Assembly (NCBI RefSeq): GCF_026340255.1 | Contig: NZ_JAPEPJ010000001.1 | Coordinates: forward strand, 4,743,501-4,807,500 | DNA length: 64,000 nucleotides | From: Streptomyces sp. NBC_01408 | GTDB lineage: Bacteria; Actinomycetota; Actinomycetes; Streptomycetales; Streptomycetaceae | Direction: 5' to 3' | In this document: one piece after another, positions 49,682 through 59,049 of the stretch | Numbering within the stretch: position 1 is the stretch's first letter | Layout of the letters: the number at the start of each line of letters is the position of its first letter | Notes under the pieces: generated by a model | Told to the model about the DNA's origin: nothing | Database searches by the model: none | What the model saw: the letters and a program-made list of their open reading frames with translations, nothing else | Translations under genes and position numbers: made by a program

Positions 49682-52603
49682 ATGACGGAACACCGTGCCC
49701 GCAGACACCGCACGATGATCGAACGCGAGGCCGAACTCGCCACCGTGGACGAGGCCCTGGACCAGCTCAGCGGCCCGGGACCCGACTCCGGCGGTGCGCT
49801 GCTCGCCTTCTCCGGCCCTGCCGGCCTCGGCAAGACCACCCTGCTCGCGGAAGTGCGCCGACGCGCCCACACCCGCTCCTGCACCGTCCTCGCCGCCCGC
49901 GGCGGCGAACAGGAGCAGAGCCAGCCCTTCCACGTCGCCCGCCAGCTCATCCAGCCCCAGCTCGCCGGCACCTCCGAGGTGGAACTGCGCGCCGCACTCG
50001 GCGGCTGGTACACCATCGTCGGCCCGGCCCTCGGGCTCTGCGCCCCCGAACAGGGCGCCCCGCCCGACCCCCAGGGCCTGCGCGACGGACTCGACTGGGT
50101 CCTGACCCACCTCGTCGTCAAAAGGGCCCCCGTCACCCTCGTCCTCGACGACGCCCACTGGGCCGACCCCGAATCCCTCGGCTGGCTCGCCGCCTTCACC
50201 CCGCGCACCGAACACCTCCCGCTGCTCCTCGTCGTCGCCTACCGCCCCGACGAACTGCCCGCGCACGCCGACGCCTTCCGTACGCTGCCCGGCCGGGCGG
50301 GACAGCGCCCGCTGCCCCTCGCGCCGCTCACCCCCGCCGCCGTCGCCGCCCTGGTCCGGGAGGCGCTCGGCGAGCACGCCGAGGACGCCTTCTGCCACGA
50401 GCTCTGGTCCGTCACCACCGGCAACCCCTTCGAAGCCGTCGAACTCACCGCCAAGGTCCGGGACAAGGCCCTCGCCCCGGTCTCCGCGAGCGCCCCGCTC
50501 CTGCGCGACCTCGCCGCCGCCCAGCGCGGCAGCGGCCTCGTCGCCCGCCTCGACCGCCTCGGCCCCTCCACCGTCCGCTTCGCCTGGGCCTGCGCCGTCC
50601 TCGGCACCGCCATCCCGCGGGAACTCGCCGCCCGGGTCGCCGCCCTCGGCACCGAGGAGGCCGCCGACGCCACCGGGAGGCTGCGGGACGCCCGCATCCT
50701 GGCCGCCGCGGGAGCGGCCGGCGCCGCCACCGGGCCGGACGCGGCGGAAGAACCCGAGGCCGGGCTGGAGTTCGTCCACCCCCTCATCGCCACCGCCCTC
50801 TACCGCTCCATCCCCGACGCCCTGCGCGTGGCCCTGCACGGCAAGGCCGCCGTGGCCGTCGTCGACGCCGGACTCGGCTCCTCCGCCGCGGCCCGCCACC
50901 TCCTGGAGACCCACCCCGAGAACGACCCGTGGGTGGTACGCACCCTGCGCGAGGCCGCCGCCGAGAACCTCCGGGCCGGTGCCCCCGAGGCCGCCCGCCG
51001 CCAGCTCGCCCGCGCCCTGCGCGAACCCCCGGACTTCGACGAACGCGCGGCCGTCCTGTACGAACTCGGCTGCGCCTCCCTGCTCACCGAACCCGCCAAC
51101 ACCGTCAACCACCTGCGCGCCGCCCTCGCCGAACCGGTCGAGGACCCGGCGCTGCGCCAGGGCATCGTCATACGGCTCGCCCAGGTCCTCGCGCACAGCG
51201 ACCACCTCGCCGAGGCCTCCGAAGCACTGGCGCGGGAGATCCCGTACACAGCGGACGTCCGCGCCCGGCTGCGGCTCCAGTCCGAGCAGTTCATGTGGGA
51301 CGCCTTCAACGCCGCCGAGCCCGACTCCCCGGCCCGCTCCCGCAGGCTGGCCAGGCTCGCCGACCGGCTGACCGGCCGCGACCTCACCGAGCGGTACATC
51401 ATCGGCCTGCGCGCCTGGGACGCCTGCCTGCGAGGCGAACCGGTCGAAGTGGTCCTGCACCACGCCGGGCGGACCCTGCGGCAGGTCTTCAGCTGGGCCC
51501 ACGAGGACCGCGGCTTCGAGGTCCCGGTGCTCACCGCGATGGCCCACATGTACGCCGACCGGCCGTGGCGGGCGGAGCAGCTGTTCCACGCGGGCACCGC
51601 CGAGTTCGAGCGGCAGGGCTGGCGCGGCGCCCACCTCTCCTTCGCGTACAGCCTGCGCGCGTACGTCCGCTACCGGCGCGGGCGGCTCGTGGAGGCCGAG
51701 GAACTGGCCCGGGCCGGGCTGCGGCTCGCCGAGCGCGTGGGCCGCCGTACGCCCGTGCACTGGTACGCCATAGCCATCCTCGTCACGACCCTGCTGGCGC
51801 GGGGACGGGCCGACGAGGCCTGGGAGCTGGCCCAGGAGCACGAGTACCGGGCGCCCTTCCCGGCGGCCGTGGTCTTCCCGGACTCGCAGACCGTCTACGC
51901 CGAACTGCTGCTGGCCCGCGGCGACACCAAGGGCGCCACCGCCGAACTGGAGGCGGTGGACCGGCGGCTGACCCCGCGCGGCATCCAGAACCCGGCGTGG
52001 TGCCCGTGGCAGCAGCACCTGGCCCGCGCGGTGTCGGCGCAGGACCCGGACCGCGCCCGGGCCCTGGCCGGTGACGCGGTCCGGCGGGCCCGGGCCTTCG
52101 GCACCGCCTCGGGCATCGGCCAGGCCCTGCGCGTGGCGGCGGAGGTCGCGGCGCCCGAGGACCGGGTGGAACTGCTCCGGGAGGCGGTGGCCCTGCTGGC
52201 AGCCTCCCCGGCGGGGTACGAACTGGCCCGCGCACAGGCCGCGCTGGGCGCCACGCTGCGGGACGCGGAGCTGCTGGAACGGGCCGTGGTGACGGCCCGG
52301 GAATGCGGCGCGGACGCCCTGGAGGCGGAGGCGGCCGATGCCCTGCTGGGGCTGGGCGGCGGCCTGCCGTGCCGGTCCTCCTGGAAGGACGGGCTCACGG
52401 CGGAGGAGCTCCGTGCGGCGGAGCGGGCGGCCGCGGCGGAGCTCGCCGACCGGGCCGACCGGGTGGACCGGGCCGAGCGCGCCCCGTCCCCGGCCGGCGC
52501 GGCCGAACCGGACTGGGAACTGTCCGCGGCCTGCCGCAAGCTCGGCACGGACCGCCCCGGGCTGCCCGCCGCTCTGGCGGGCTCCGCCCGCGGCTCAGGA
52601 TGA
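49682..52603 (+). CDS. LAL-type ATPase/regulator with degenerate LuxR domain
   Basis: A 973-residue protein of the large ATP-binding LuxR (LAL) family. Walker A is GPAGLGKTTLLAEV near residue 45 and Walker B VTLVLDDAHWADPESL near residue 155. TPR-like helices fill residues 350-890. The C-terminal 69 residues begin LTAEELRAAERA and end ELSAACRKLGTDRPGLPAAL, which match the two flanks of a LuxR helix-turn-helix, but the central recognition-helix segment is replaced by Ala/Arg/Pro-rich sequence. No alternative reading frame restores it. It may have lost DNA binding and act as an ATPase sensor. Confidence 0.8.
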   Translation: MTEHRARRHRTMIEREAELATVDEALDQLSGPGPDSGGALLAFSGPAGLGKTTLLAEVRRRAHTRSCTVLAARGGEQEQSQPFHVARQLIQPQLAGTSEVELRAALGGWYTIVGPALGLCAPEQGAPPDPQGLRDGLDWVLTHLVVKRAPVTLVLDDAHWADPESLGWLAAFTPRTEHLPLLLVVAYRPDELPAHADAFRTLPGRAGQRPLPLAPLTPAAVAALVREALGEHAEDAFCHELWSVTTGNPFEAVELTAKVRDKALAPVSASAPLLRDLAAAQRGSGLVARLDRLGPSTVRFAWACAVLGTAIPRELAARVAALGTEEAADATGRLRDARILAAAGAAGAATGPDAAEEPEAGLEFVHPLIATALYRSIPDALRVALHGKAAVAVVDAGLGSSAAARHLLETHPENDPWVVRTLREAAAENLRAGAPEAARRQLARALREPPDFDERAAVLYELGCASLLTEPANTVNHLRAALAEPVEDPALRQGIVIRLAQVLAHSDHLAEASEALAREIPYTADVRARLRLQSEQFMWDAFNAAEPDSPARSRRLARLADRLTGRDLTERYIIGLRAWDACLRGEPVEVVLHHAGRTLRQVFSWAHEDRGFEVPVLTAMAHMYADRPWRAEQLFHAGTAEFERQGWRGAHLSFAYSLRAYVRYRRGRLVEAEELARAGLRLAERVGRRTPVHWYAIAILVTTLLARGRADEAWELAQEHEYRAPFPAAVVFPDSQTVYAELLLARGDTKGATAELEAVDRRLTPRGIQNPAWCPWQQHLARAVSAQDPDRARALAGDAVRRARAFGTASGIGQALRVAAEVAAPEDRVELLREAVALLAASPAGYELARAQAALGATLRDAELLERAVVTARECGADALEAEAADALLGLGGGLPCRSSWKDGLTAEELRAAERAAAAELADRADRVDRAERAPSPAGAAEPDWELSAACRKLGTDRPGLPAALAGSARGSG

Positions 52604-52637
52604 GAGGTCGCCGCCGCACCCGCGCAGAGTGATCCCC

Positions 52638-53456
52638 ATGGACCACATGACCCGGCTCTCACACTTCAGGAGCGAGGCCGCCGCCTTCGACCAGGCCGTC
52701 CGCCGCGCGCTCGAACCGGGCGGAGAGACGCCGCTGGTCCCCTCGTGCCCCGGCTGGTCGGTCTCCGACCTCGTCGGGCACCTGGGGAGCGTGCACCGCT
52801 ACGTCGGCCACATCCTGCGCGAACGCCTGACCGGGGCCCCGGACGCCACCGACCTCTCCCTCTACGGACTCCCCGCCGACCCGCGGGTACGGGCCGCCTG
52901 GCCGGCGCCCGACCGGGCACCGAACCGGGGACCGGTGCCCGAGGAGCTGACGGAGTGGTTCGCGCGGGGCGCGGGAGAGCTGGCGGCCCTGTTCCGCGAG
53001 CTCGGGCCCGAGGCGCCCGTGTGGACCTGGGCGCCGGAGCAGACCTCGGGTTTCTGGCTGCGGATGCAGACGATCGAGCTGGCACTCCACCGCTGGGACG
53101 CCGCATCCGTGACGGGGGAGGCGGGCCCGCTGGCCCCCGCGCTGGCCGCCGACGCCGTGGCCCAGACCTTCGAGGTGATGGCCCCGGCCCGGCGGTCCTG
53201 GCGGGTGACGCCGCCGGGCACGGGGGAGCGGTACCGCTTCCGGCGTACGGACGGCCCGCAATCATGGACGGTCGCCTTCGCCGGGGACGAGGTTCTGACG
53301 GACCCCGATCCCACCGCCCCGGTGGACGTCGAGGCCGCCGGGACGGCCTCGGACCTGGCCCTCTTCCTCTGGCACCGGCTCCCGCCCACGGCCCTGCGGG
53401 TCTCCGGCGACACCGGTCTGCTGCCGCACTACTTCATGCTGGTCCCACCCGTCTGA
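52638..53456 (+). CDS. Maleylpyruvate isomerase-family mycothiol-dependent enzyme
   Basis: A 272-residue protein of the DinB-like mycothiol-dependent family. The metal-binding segments are PGWSVSDLVGHLGSVHRYV with its histidines, and TIELALHRWDA. A C-terminal MDMPI-type beta-domain follows. Such enzymes transfer or isomerise mycothiol-conjugated substrates. The ATG used gives the family start MDHMTRLSHF; it lies 34 bases after the LAL gene. Confidence 0.82.
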   Translation: MDHMTRLSHFRSEAAAFDQAVRRALEPGGETPLVPSCPGWSVSDLVGHLGSVHRYVGHILRERLTGAPDATDLSLYGLPADPRVRAAWPAPDRAPNRGPVPEELTEWFARGAGELAALFRELGPEAPVWTWAPEQTSGFWLRMQTIELALHRWDAASVTGEAGPLAPALAADAVAQTFEVMAPARRSWRVTPPGTGERYRFRRTDGPQSWTVAFAGDEVLTDPDPTAPVDVEAAGTASDLALFLWHRLPPTALRVSGDTGLLPHYFMLVPPV

Positions 53457-53558
53457 CCCGCGGACCCCGGCGGCAGCCCCGCCGGGACCCGGCCGGCGGC
53501 GGAGCCGGATGAGGGGCCCCGGGCCGGAAAACTGCGCCCGGCCACGTACCATGGCGGC

Positions 53559-54059
53559 ATGTCCTTCCTCCGCCGCCACCGCGCCGCCACACCCGCCGGC
53601 CCGGACTTCGACGTCCTGGCCATGGACCCGGGGGACTGGCCGGGCAATCTCGGGGCCGGGCTGCTGCCCGCGCCCGACGGCAGCTGCCAGGGTGTCTTCC
53701 TCCGCTACGACCTGTTCGGCGGACGCGGCCCCGCGATGATCATCGGGAACCTCCCCGAGGGTTCCCCCGCCCGGGACCTCTCCGACGGGCAGATCCCCTT
53801 CGAGGTGGCCCAGCTCCTCGACGCCCTGGAGAACGACGAGGACGTCGAGGTCACCGGCGCCGAGGACTGCCCCGTCATGCAGGGCGACAACCTCCTCATC
53901 GTCCGGAAGATCAAGCTGTCGGAGTCCCGCATCTCCTGCGTCCAGTTCGACCGCAGCGACAACGTGCTGGTCACCATCGCCAGCTGGGACCGACCGATCA
54001 CCGATGACCTCTACGCGCTCCTGAAGCCGCTCCCCGCCGAGCTCTTCCAGCAGGGCTGA
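53559..54059 (+). CDS. Conserved hypothetical protein
   Basis: A 166-residue soluble protein I do not recognise. It has a Gly/Pro-rich first third (LDVLAMDPGDWPGNLG-like), then an acidic helix-rich middle (EVAQLLDALENDEDVEV) and a beta-rich end. It is convergent with the KstD-like gene; the 55-base gap holds short CACCGTGCGC-type repeats but no certain terminator. No function inferred. Confidence 0.6.
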   Translation: MSFLRRHRAATPAGPDFDVLAMDPGDWPGNLGAGLLPAPDGSCQGVFLRYDLFGGRGPAMIIGNLPEGSPARDLSDGQIPFEVAQLLDALENDEDVEVTGAEDCPVMQGDNLLIVRKIKLSESRISCVQFDRSDNVLVTIASWDRPITDDLYALLKPLPAELFQQG

Positions 54060-54114
54060 TCACCGGCACCGCGCGCACCGTGCGCACCACCGGCACCGTG
54101 CGCGCCCTGCGACG

Positions 54115-55881
54115 TCACGCGTCCGCGATGGCGTTGGCCGCCACGTAGCCGAACGTCATCGCGGGGCCGATCGTCGACCCGGCCCCCGCGTAGCTGTGGC
54201 CCATCACCGCCGCGCTCGCGTTGCCGGCCGCGTACAGGCCCCGGATCACCGAGCCGTCCGGCCGCAGGGCCCGGGCCCGCGCGTCCGTGACGATGCCGCC
54301 CTTCGTGCCCAGATCCCCCGGCACGATCTTGAACGCGTAGAACGGCGGCGCCCAGATGGGTGCCAGGCACGAGTTCGGCTGCACGTTCGGGTCCGTGTAG
54401 TAGTGGTCGTACGCCGTGTCTCCGCGGTGGAAGTCGGTGTCGGTCCCGTGCCACGCCTGCGCGTTGAAGCGGTTCAGCGTCGCGCGCAGCGCCGCCGCCG
54501 GAACCCCGATCTGGCCCGCCAGCGCGTCCCAGGTCCACGCCTTCTTCGCCGCGCCCGCCTCGTACCAGGAGTCGGGGAAGACGAGCGTCGGCAGGATGTC
54601 CTTGAACAGGTACTTGTTACGGTAATTCTGATCCACGATCAGCCACGCGGGGATGTGCGAGCCGACCGCGCCCCGGTCCTTCTCGTACATCACGTGCACC
54701 ACATCGCTGTACGGGGCCGCCTCGTTGACGAACCTCGCGCCGTTGCGGTTCACGATCAGGCCGCCCGGCAGGGTCCGTTCGGCGAGACAGAAGTACGGCT
54801 CCGCGGGCAGCGGGATCGACGGCCCCCACCACGCGTCCTCCATCAGCGCCAGCGCCGCCCCGGCCCGCTGACCGGCCCTGATCCCGTCCCCGGTGTTCTC
54901 CTTCGCACCCACCGACCACTGGGTGCCGATCGGCTGCTGCTGGTACTGCGCCCGCATCTGCGCGTTGTGCTCGAAGCCGCCCGAGCCGACGACCACGCCG
55001 CGCCGGGCCCGTACGGTTCCCCGTACGCCCTCCTTCTCCACCACGACCCCCGTCACGGCGCCGCCCTCCTCGACCAGGTCCACCAGCGGGCTGTTCAGCC
55101 ACACCGGTACCCCCGCCCGCTGCAAACCTGCGCGCAGCCCGGCCGCCAGGGCCTGGCCCATGGTCAGCGGCTTCTCCCCGCGCAGGGCGGCCTTCGTGCC
55201 CCGGGCCAGGCATTCGGTGGACACGGCGAGCCCCTTGGCGCTCACCGCCGCCAGGTTCAGCCACTTGTAGTCCTGGCTGAACACCACCATCCCGGCCGGG
55301 ACGGGCATGTACGCCGGGTTCAGGCGGGCGAGTTCGGCGCCGAGGACGTGGCCGTCGATCTGGTCCGGTTCGATGGACCGGCCGTTCGGCAGCCCGCCGG
55401 GCAGGTCGGGGTAGTAGTCGCTGTACCCCTCCATGAAGCGGAACCTGAGCGGGCTGTTGGCCATCACGAAGTCGAGCATCCGCGGCCCGTCGGCCAGGAA
55501 CGCGGCCTGCCGGTCGGCCGGCACTTCGTCCCCCACCACGGCCGCGAGGTACTCCGTCGCCTTCTGCGGGGTGTCGGGGACGCCCGCGCCGAGGATCACC
55601 GAATTGTTCGGCAGCCAGATCCCGGCCCCCGAGCGCGCCGCCGATCCGCCGAAGGTGGGAGCCTTCTCGACCACGACCACGCTCAGGCCGCGCCGGGCTG
55701 CGGTGAGCGCGGCGGTCATTCCGGCCGCACCGGAGCCGACCACGACGACGTCGTACTCGCCGAGCGGGGGCCCGTCCTGGGCGGCGGCCGCGGCGGTCCC
55801 GGCGGGCAGCACGGTGGCGGCGAGCACCCCGGCACCGGTCCCGGCCAGGACACTGCGGCGGGAGGGAAGGGAGGACGTCAT
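54115..55881 (-). CDS. KstD-like 3-ketosteroid-1-dehydrogenase-family flavoprotein with Tat signal
   Basis: A 588-residue flavoprotein of the fumarate-reductase/KstD family. The N terminus is a Tat signal (PSRRSVLAGTGAGVLAATVL). FAD binds at VVVVGSGAAGMTAALTAARR near residue 45. The C terminus GHSYAGAGSTIGPAMTFGY carries the Tyr and Gly equivalent to the KstD active-site Tyr487/Gly491. It could introduce a double bond in a steroid ring or a related ketone. The ATG two codons before the signal is chosen. The Tat signal is unusual since known KstDs are cytoplasmic. Confidence 0.8.
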   Translation of the reverse strand: MTSSLPSRRSVLAGTGAGVLAATVLPAGTAAAAAQDGPPLGEYDVVVVGSGAAGMTAALTAARRGLSVVVVEKAPTFGGSAARSGAGIWLPNNSVILGAGVPDTPQKATEYLAAVVGDEVPADRQAAFLADGPRMLDFVMANSPLRFRFMEGYSDYYPDLPGGLPNGRSIEPDQIDGHVLGAELARLNPAYMPVPAGMVVFSQDYKWLNLAAVSAKGLAVSTECLARGTKAALRGEKPLTMGQALAAGLRAGLQRAGVPVWLNSPLVDLVEEGGAVTGVVVEKEGVRGTVRARRGVVVGSGGFEHNAQMRAQYQQQPIGTQWSVGAKENTGDGIRAGQRAGAALALMEDAWWGPSIPLPAEPYFCLAERTLPGGLIVNRNGARFVNEAAPYSDVVHVMYEKDRGAVGSHIPAWLIVDQNYRNKYLFKDILPTLVFPDSWYEAGAAKKAWTWDALAGQIGVPAAALRATLNRFNAQAWHGTDTDFHRGDTAYDHYYTDPNVQPNSCLAPIWAPPFYAFKIVPGDLGTKGGIVTDARARALRPDGSVIRGLYAAGNASAAVMGHSYAGAGSTIGPAMTFGYVAANAIADA

Positions 55882-56018
55882 GGGCGGTCTCCAGGCGGTG
55901 TGTGGAGGCAAGGGAATGACGGCCGAGGGATCCTGATGACACGTCAGGAATGGAAGGTGTTCGGGGGATCATGTGATGTCAAGGCATACCGCCGCGCGAC
56001 CGCCCGGACGCGCACACT

Positions 56019-56051
56019 GCCGAGCCCCGGGTGGGTGACCCGGGGCTCGGC
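56019..56051 (-). terminator. Terminator after the APH-fold gene
   Basis: GCCGAGCCCCGGGT pairs perfectly with ACCCGGGGCTCGGC around a five-base loop. It lies just downstream of the minus-strand phosphotransferase gene and separates it from the KstD-like gene. Confidence 0.85.
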
Positions 56052-56083
56052 AACCATGGGGGTAGGGGATCACCCGGCGGAGG

Positions 56084-57208
56084 TCAGCGGGTGCCGACCG
56101 CCGCGCGGATGGCTCCGCGGGCCATTCCCGCGTCGTCGTGCAGGCGGCGCAGCAGCAGCCGCTGCTCCTCGCCCGAGGACAGCGCGCCCGCGGGAAGGGG
56201 CTGGGTCGGGGCGGTCGCGTGCATCGAGCGCTGCACCGCCGTTTCGGACATCCGGATCTCCCGGGTCAGCACCAGCATCAGGTTGACCAGGAAGGCGTCC
56301 CGGGCGGCCGGACCGGCCGACTGGGCGAGGCGGCTGATCTGGCTGCGGGCGGCCGGGGCGTCGCCCAGGACCGTCCACAGCGTGGCCAGGTCGTAGCCCG
56401 GCAGGTACCAGCCCGCGTGCTCCCAGTCGAGCAGGACCGGCCCGGCGGGGGACAGCAGCAGGTTCGACAGCAGCGCGTCACCGTGGTTGAACTGCAGCGC
56501 CGTGCCCGACAGCTTGACGCCGTGCAGCAGCTTCTGCAGGTCGCCCAGGTCGCGGTCGGTCAGCAGGCCCAGTTCGTAGTCACGGACGATCCGGCGCGAG
56601 TAGTTCAGCGGGGTCCCGAACAGCTCGCCCGGCGGACGCCACTGGTTGACCCGGCAGACCGCGCCCAGGGCCGCCCGCAGGTCGACCCGCGGCGGGGCCT
56701 CGACCGGGTGCCTCTGGAGCGCCGCCACCCGGCCGGCCATCCGCTCGACCACCAGGGTGCAGTTCTCCGGGTCGGCGGCGATCAGCCGCGGTACCCGGAC
56801 CGGCGGGCGGTGCCGGACGAACGCCCGGTATGCCGCTATTTCGTGCCGGTACCGCTCGCGCCACTCCGGCGAGTGATCCAGTAATACCTTCGCGACGGCG
56901 GTCATCCGACCGGTCGTCCCCACCAGGAGGACCGAGCGGCCGCTGCGCCGCAGGACCTGGACCGGGGCGAACTCCGGACAGATCCGCTGCACCGAGGCGA
57001 GCGCGGTGCGCAGCTGCGCACCCTGCGGTCCGGAGAAGTCGATTCTTCCGCTGAGCGGCTGTGATCCGGTGCCCGGCATCCGCCGTGCCCGTACGGCGCC
57101 CTGCGCCGGGGCCGCCGGGCGGCCGGGTTCGAGGTAGGGGCCGCCGCCCGCCTGGAGCGTGCGGTGCGGCCGGACCGGTGCGGACACGGAGGATGTTGAT
57201 GCGTACAT
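56084..57208 (-). CDS. Aminoglycoside-phosphotransferase-fold protein
   Basis: A 374-residue APH-like kinase. The Brenner-type catalytic segment is [15 protein letters not shown] and the metal-binding segment [20 protein letters not shown]; an N-lobe lysine lies in [12 protein letters not shown]. Substrates of such proteins include aminoglycosides, choline, homoserine and others; no resistance is shown. I chose the ATG at [11 protein letters not shown] because upstream residues are not conserved-looking. Confidence 0.82.
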   Translation of the reverse strand: MYASTSSVSAPVRPHRTLQAGGGPYLEPGRPAAPAQGAVRARRMPGTGSQPLSGRIDFSGPQGAQLRTALASVQRICPEFAPVQVLRRSGRSVLLVGTTGRMTAVAKVLLDHSPEWRERYRHEIAAYRAFVRHRPPVRVPRLIAADPENCTLVVERMAGRVAALQRHPVEAPPRVDLRAALGAVCRVNQWRPPGELFGTPLNYSRRIVRDYELGLLTDRDLGDLQKLLHGVKLSGTALQFNHGDALLSNLLLSPAGPVLLDWEHAGWYLPGYDLATLWTVLGDAPAARSQISRLAQSAGPAARDAFLVNLMLVLTREIRMSETAVQRSMHATAPTQPLPAGALSSGEEQRLLLRRLHDDAGMARGAIRAAVGTR

Positions 57209-57438
57209 GGCGTTACGGATCCCTTCGTGCGCCGACGAGTTCGTACGCCGCCCCGCTCGGATCCCGTACTTCACCCTGGGGAGTTCCGCCGGTGACCGGG
57301 TCGGGGAGGCGCATTCCTACCTGACACCCGGCCGTGGGTGGCGGACCATCGAGCGTGCCCTGGCGAAGCCTGGCGAATAGTCGCTCGGCATCTGACGGGG
57401 GGCTACTGTCAAATCAGCCGAGAACCTGGGGGCTTGAC
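57209..57438. other. Divergent intergenic region
   Basis: 230 bases between the APH-fold and NsdA-like genes. It contains promoters for both by position. No palindrome or hexamer pair is convincing. Confidence 0.35.
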
Positions 57439-58935
57439 GTGAGCAAAGGTCCAAACACCCGCTTGAACGACCTGTTCGGCCTGGCCGGCTGGTCGAAGGG
57501 CGAACTGGCGAGGATGGTCAACCGGCAGGCGGCCGCCATGGGTCACCACCAACTGGCCACCGACACCTCGCGGGTGCGGCGCTGGATCGACATGGGGGAG
57601 ACCCCGCGCGAACCGGTGCCCACGGTACTGGCAGCACTGTTCACCGAGCGGCTCGGTCGTGTCGTGACCATCGAGGACCTCGGGTTCGTACGGCAGCGGC
57701 GCACCAGCAAACGGCAGCCGGACGGGGTGAAGGAGAACCCCGACGGAGTGCCCTGGGCGCCCGAACGCACAGCCGCGGTCCTCACCGAATTCACGGGAAT
57801 GGACCTCATGCTCAACCGTCGCGGTCTGATGGGCGCGGGCGCCGTGCTCACAGCCGGCTCCGCCCTCAGCAACGCCATGTACGACTGGCTGCACACCGAC
57901 CCCTCCCGCGCCAGAGAGGCGCAGGGCCCCGGAGATTCCTTCCAGGCCGACCCGGCGGGCTACGACCGCTACGAGGCGGCCCCGATCGGCTCCCAGGAGA
58001 TCGAAGCCCTGGAGCGCTCGGTGGACGTCTTCCGTGCCTGGGACGCCGCCAGAGGCGGCGGACTCCAGCGCAAGGCCGTCGTCGGCCAGCTCAACGAGGT
58101 GGGCGGCATGCTCGCCTACCACCACCCCGACCACCTCCAGCGGCGGCTGTGGGGGGTGGCGGCCAACCTGGCGGTGCTGGCGGGCTGGATGTCCCACGAC
58201 GTGGGTCTCGAACCGACGGCACAGAAGTACTTCGTGATCGCCGCGCACGCGGCCCGCGAGGGCGGCGACCGGCCCCGCGCGGGCGAGGCGCTGTCCCGGG
58301 CCGCCCGGCAGATGGTCCACCTCGGCAAACCGAACGAGGCCCTGGACCTGATGAAGCTGGCCAAGTCCGGCTCGGGCGAGCAGACCCTGCCGCGCACCCG
58401 CGCCATGCTGCACACCATCGAGGCCTGGGCGCAGGCGGCGATGGGCAAGGGCCAGGCCATGCGCCGCACCCTGGGCGAGGCGGAGGAGCTGTTCGTCTCC
58501 GACAAGGGCGACGTGCCGCCGCCGAGCTGGATGCAGCACTTCGACGAGGCGGACCTGCACGGCATGCAGGCCCTGGCGTACCGGACGCTCGCCGACCACG
58601 ACGCCACGGCGGCGCCCGTCGCCGCGCGGCACGCGAGGGAGGCGCTGCGGCTGCGCGGTGACGGTTACCAGCGTTCGCAGATCTTCGACTACATCTCGAT
58701 GGCCTCCGCCTGCTTCATCGCCGACGACCCGGAGCAGGCCGACCGGTACGCCCGCCTCGCGCTGGTCTCGATGAACGAGACCTCCTCGCACCGGACATGG
58801 GACCGGCTCCGCGAGATGTACCGGCTCACCGGCCAGTACGCCGGGTACGGGCGGATCGAGGACCTGCGCGCGGAGATCGAGCTGGCCCTCCCGGACAGCC
58901 CGGCGCCGCGCAGCCCGCGCGGCAGCGAGGTATAG
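57439..58935 (+). CDS. NsdA-like TPR transcriptional regulator
   Basis: A 498-residue protein. The first 100 residues hold a helix-turn-helix-like region (LNDLFGLAGWSKGELARMVN, then TDTSRVRRWIDMGETPREPV). The rest is helical TPR-type repeats (residues 200-490). This layout fits NsdA and its paralogues, negative regulators of differentiation and antibiotic production in Streptomyces. The GTG at VSKGPNTRLNDLFG is the likely start; a longer frame upstream is not conserved-looking. It is convergent with the SpoIIE phosphatase gene. Confidence 0.72.
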   Translation: MSKGPNTRLNDLFGLAGWSKGELARMVNRQAAAMGHHQLATDTSRVRRWIDMGETPREPVPTVLAALFTERLGRVVTIEDLGFVRQRRTSKRQPDGVKENPDGVPWAPERTAAVLTEFTGMDLMLNRRGLMGAGAVLTAGSALSNAMYDWLHTDPSRAREAQGPGDSFQADPAGYDRYEAAPIGSQEIEALERSVDVFRAWDAARGGGLQRKAVVGQLNEVGGMLAYHHPDHLQRRLWGVAANLAVLAGWMSHDVGLEPTAQKYFVIAAHAAREGGDRPRAGEALSRAARQMVHLGKPNEALDLMKLAKSGSGEQTLPRTRAMLHTIEAWAQAAMGKGQAMRRTLGEAEELFVSDKGDVPPPSWMQHFDEADLHGMQALAYRTLADHDATAAPVAARHAREALRLRGDGYQRSQIFDYISMASACFIADDPEQADRYARLALVSMNETSSHRTWDRLREMYRLTGQYAGYGRIEDLRAEIELALPDSPAPRSPRGSEV

Positions 58936-59000
58936 AAACCGACCAGAACCGACCGGATCCGACCGGACCCGTACGGCGGCCCCTGCACGGAGACGAAGAA

Positions 59001-59022
59001 GGCCGCGCCTCCCGGCGCGGCC
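59001..59022. terminator. Bidirectional terminator
   Basis: GGCCGCGCC-TCCC-GGCGCGGCC, a perfect nine-base stem with a four-base loop between the convergent NsdA-like and phosphatase genes. Confidence 0.85.
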
Positions 59023-59049
59023 CCGAAGCTCCTGCGGTCGGCGCGCCGA

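Noticed and set aside
49427..52018. 863-codon minus-strand frame across the LAL gene
   Set aside because: No recognisable domain; its composition mirrors the codon bias of the LAL gene.
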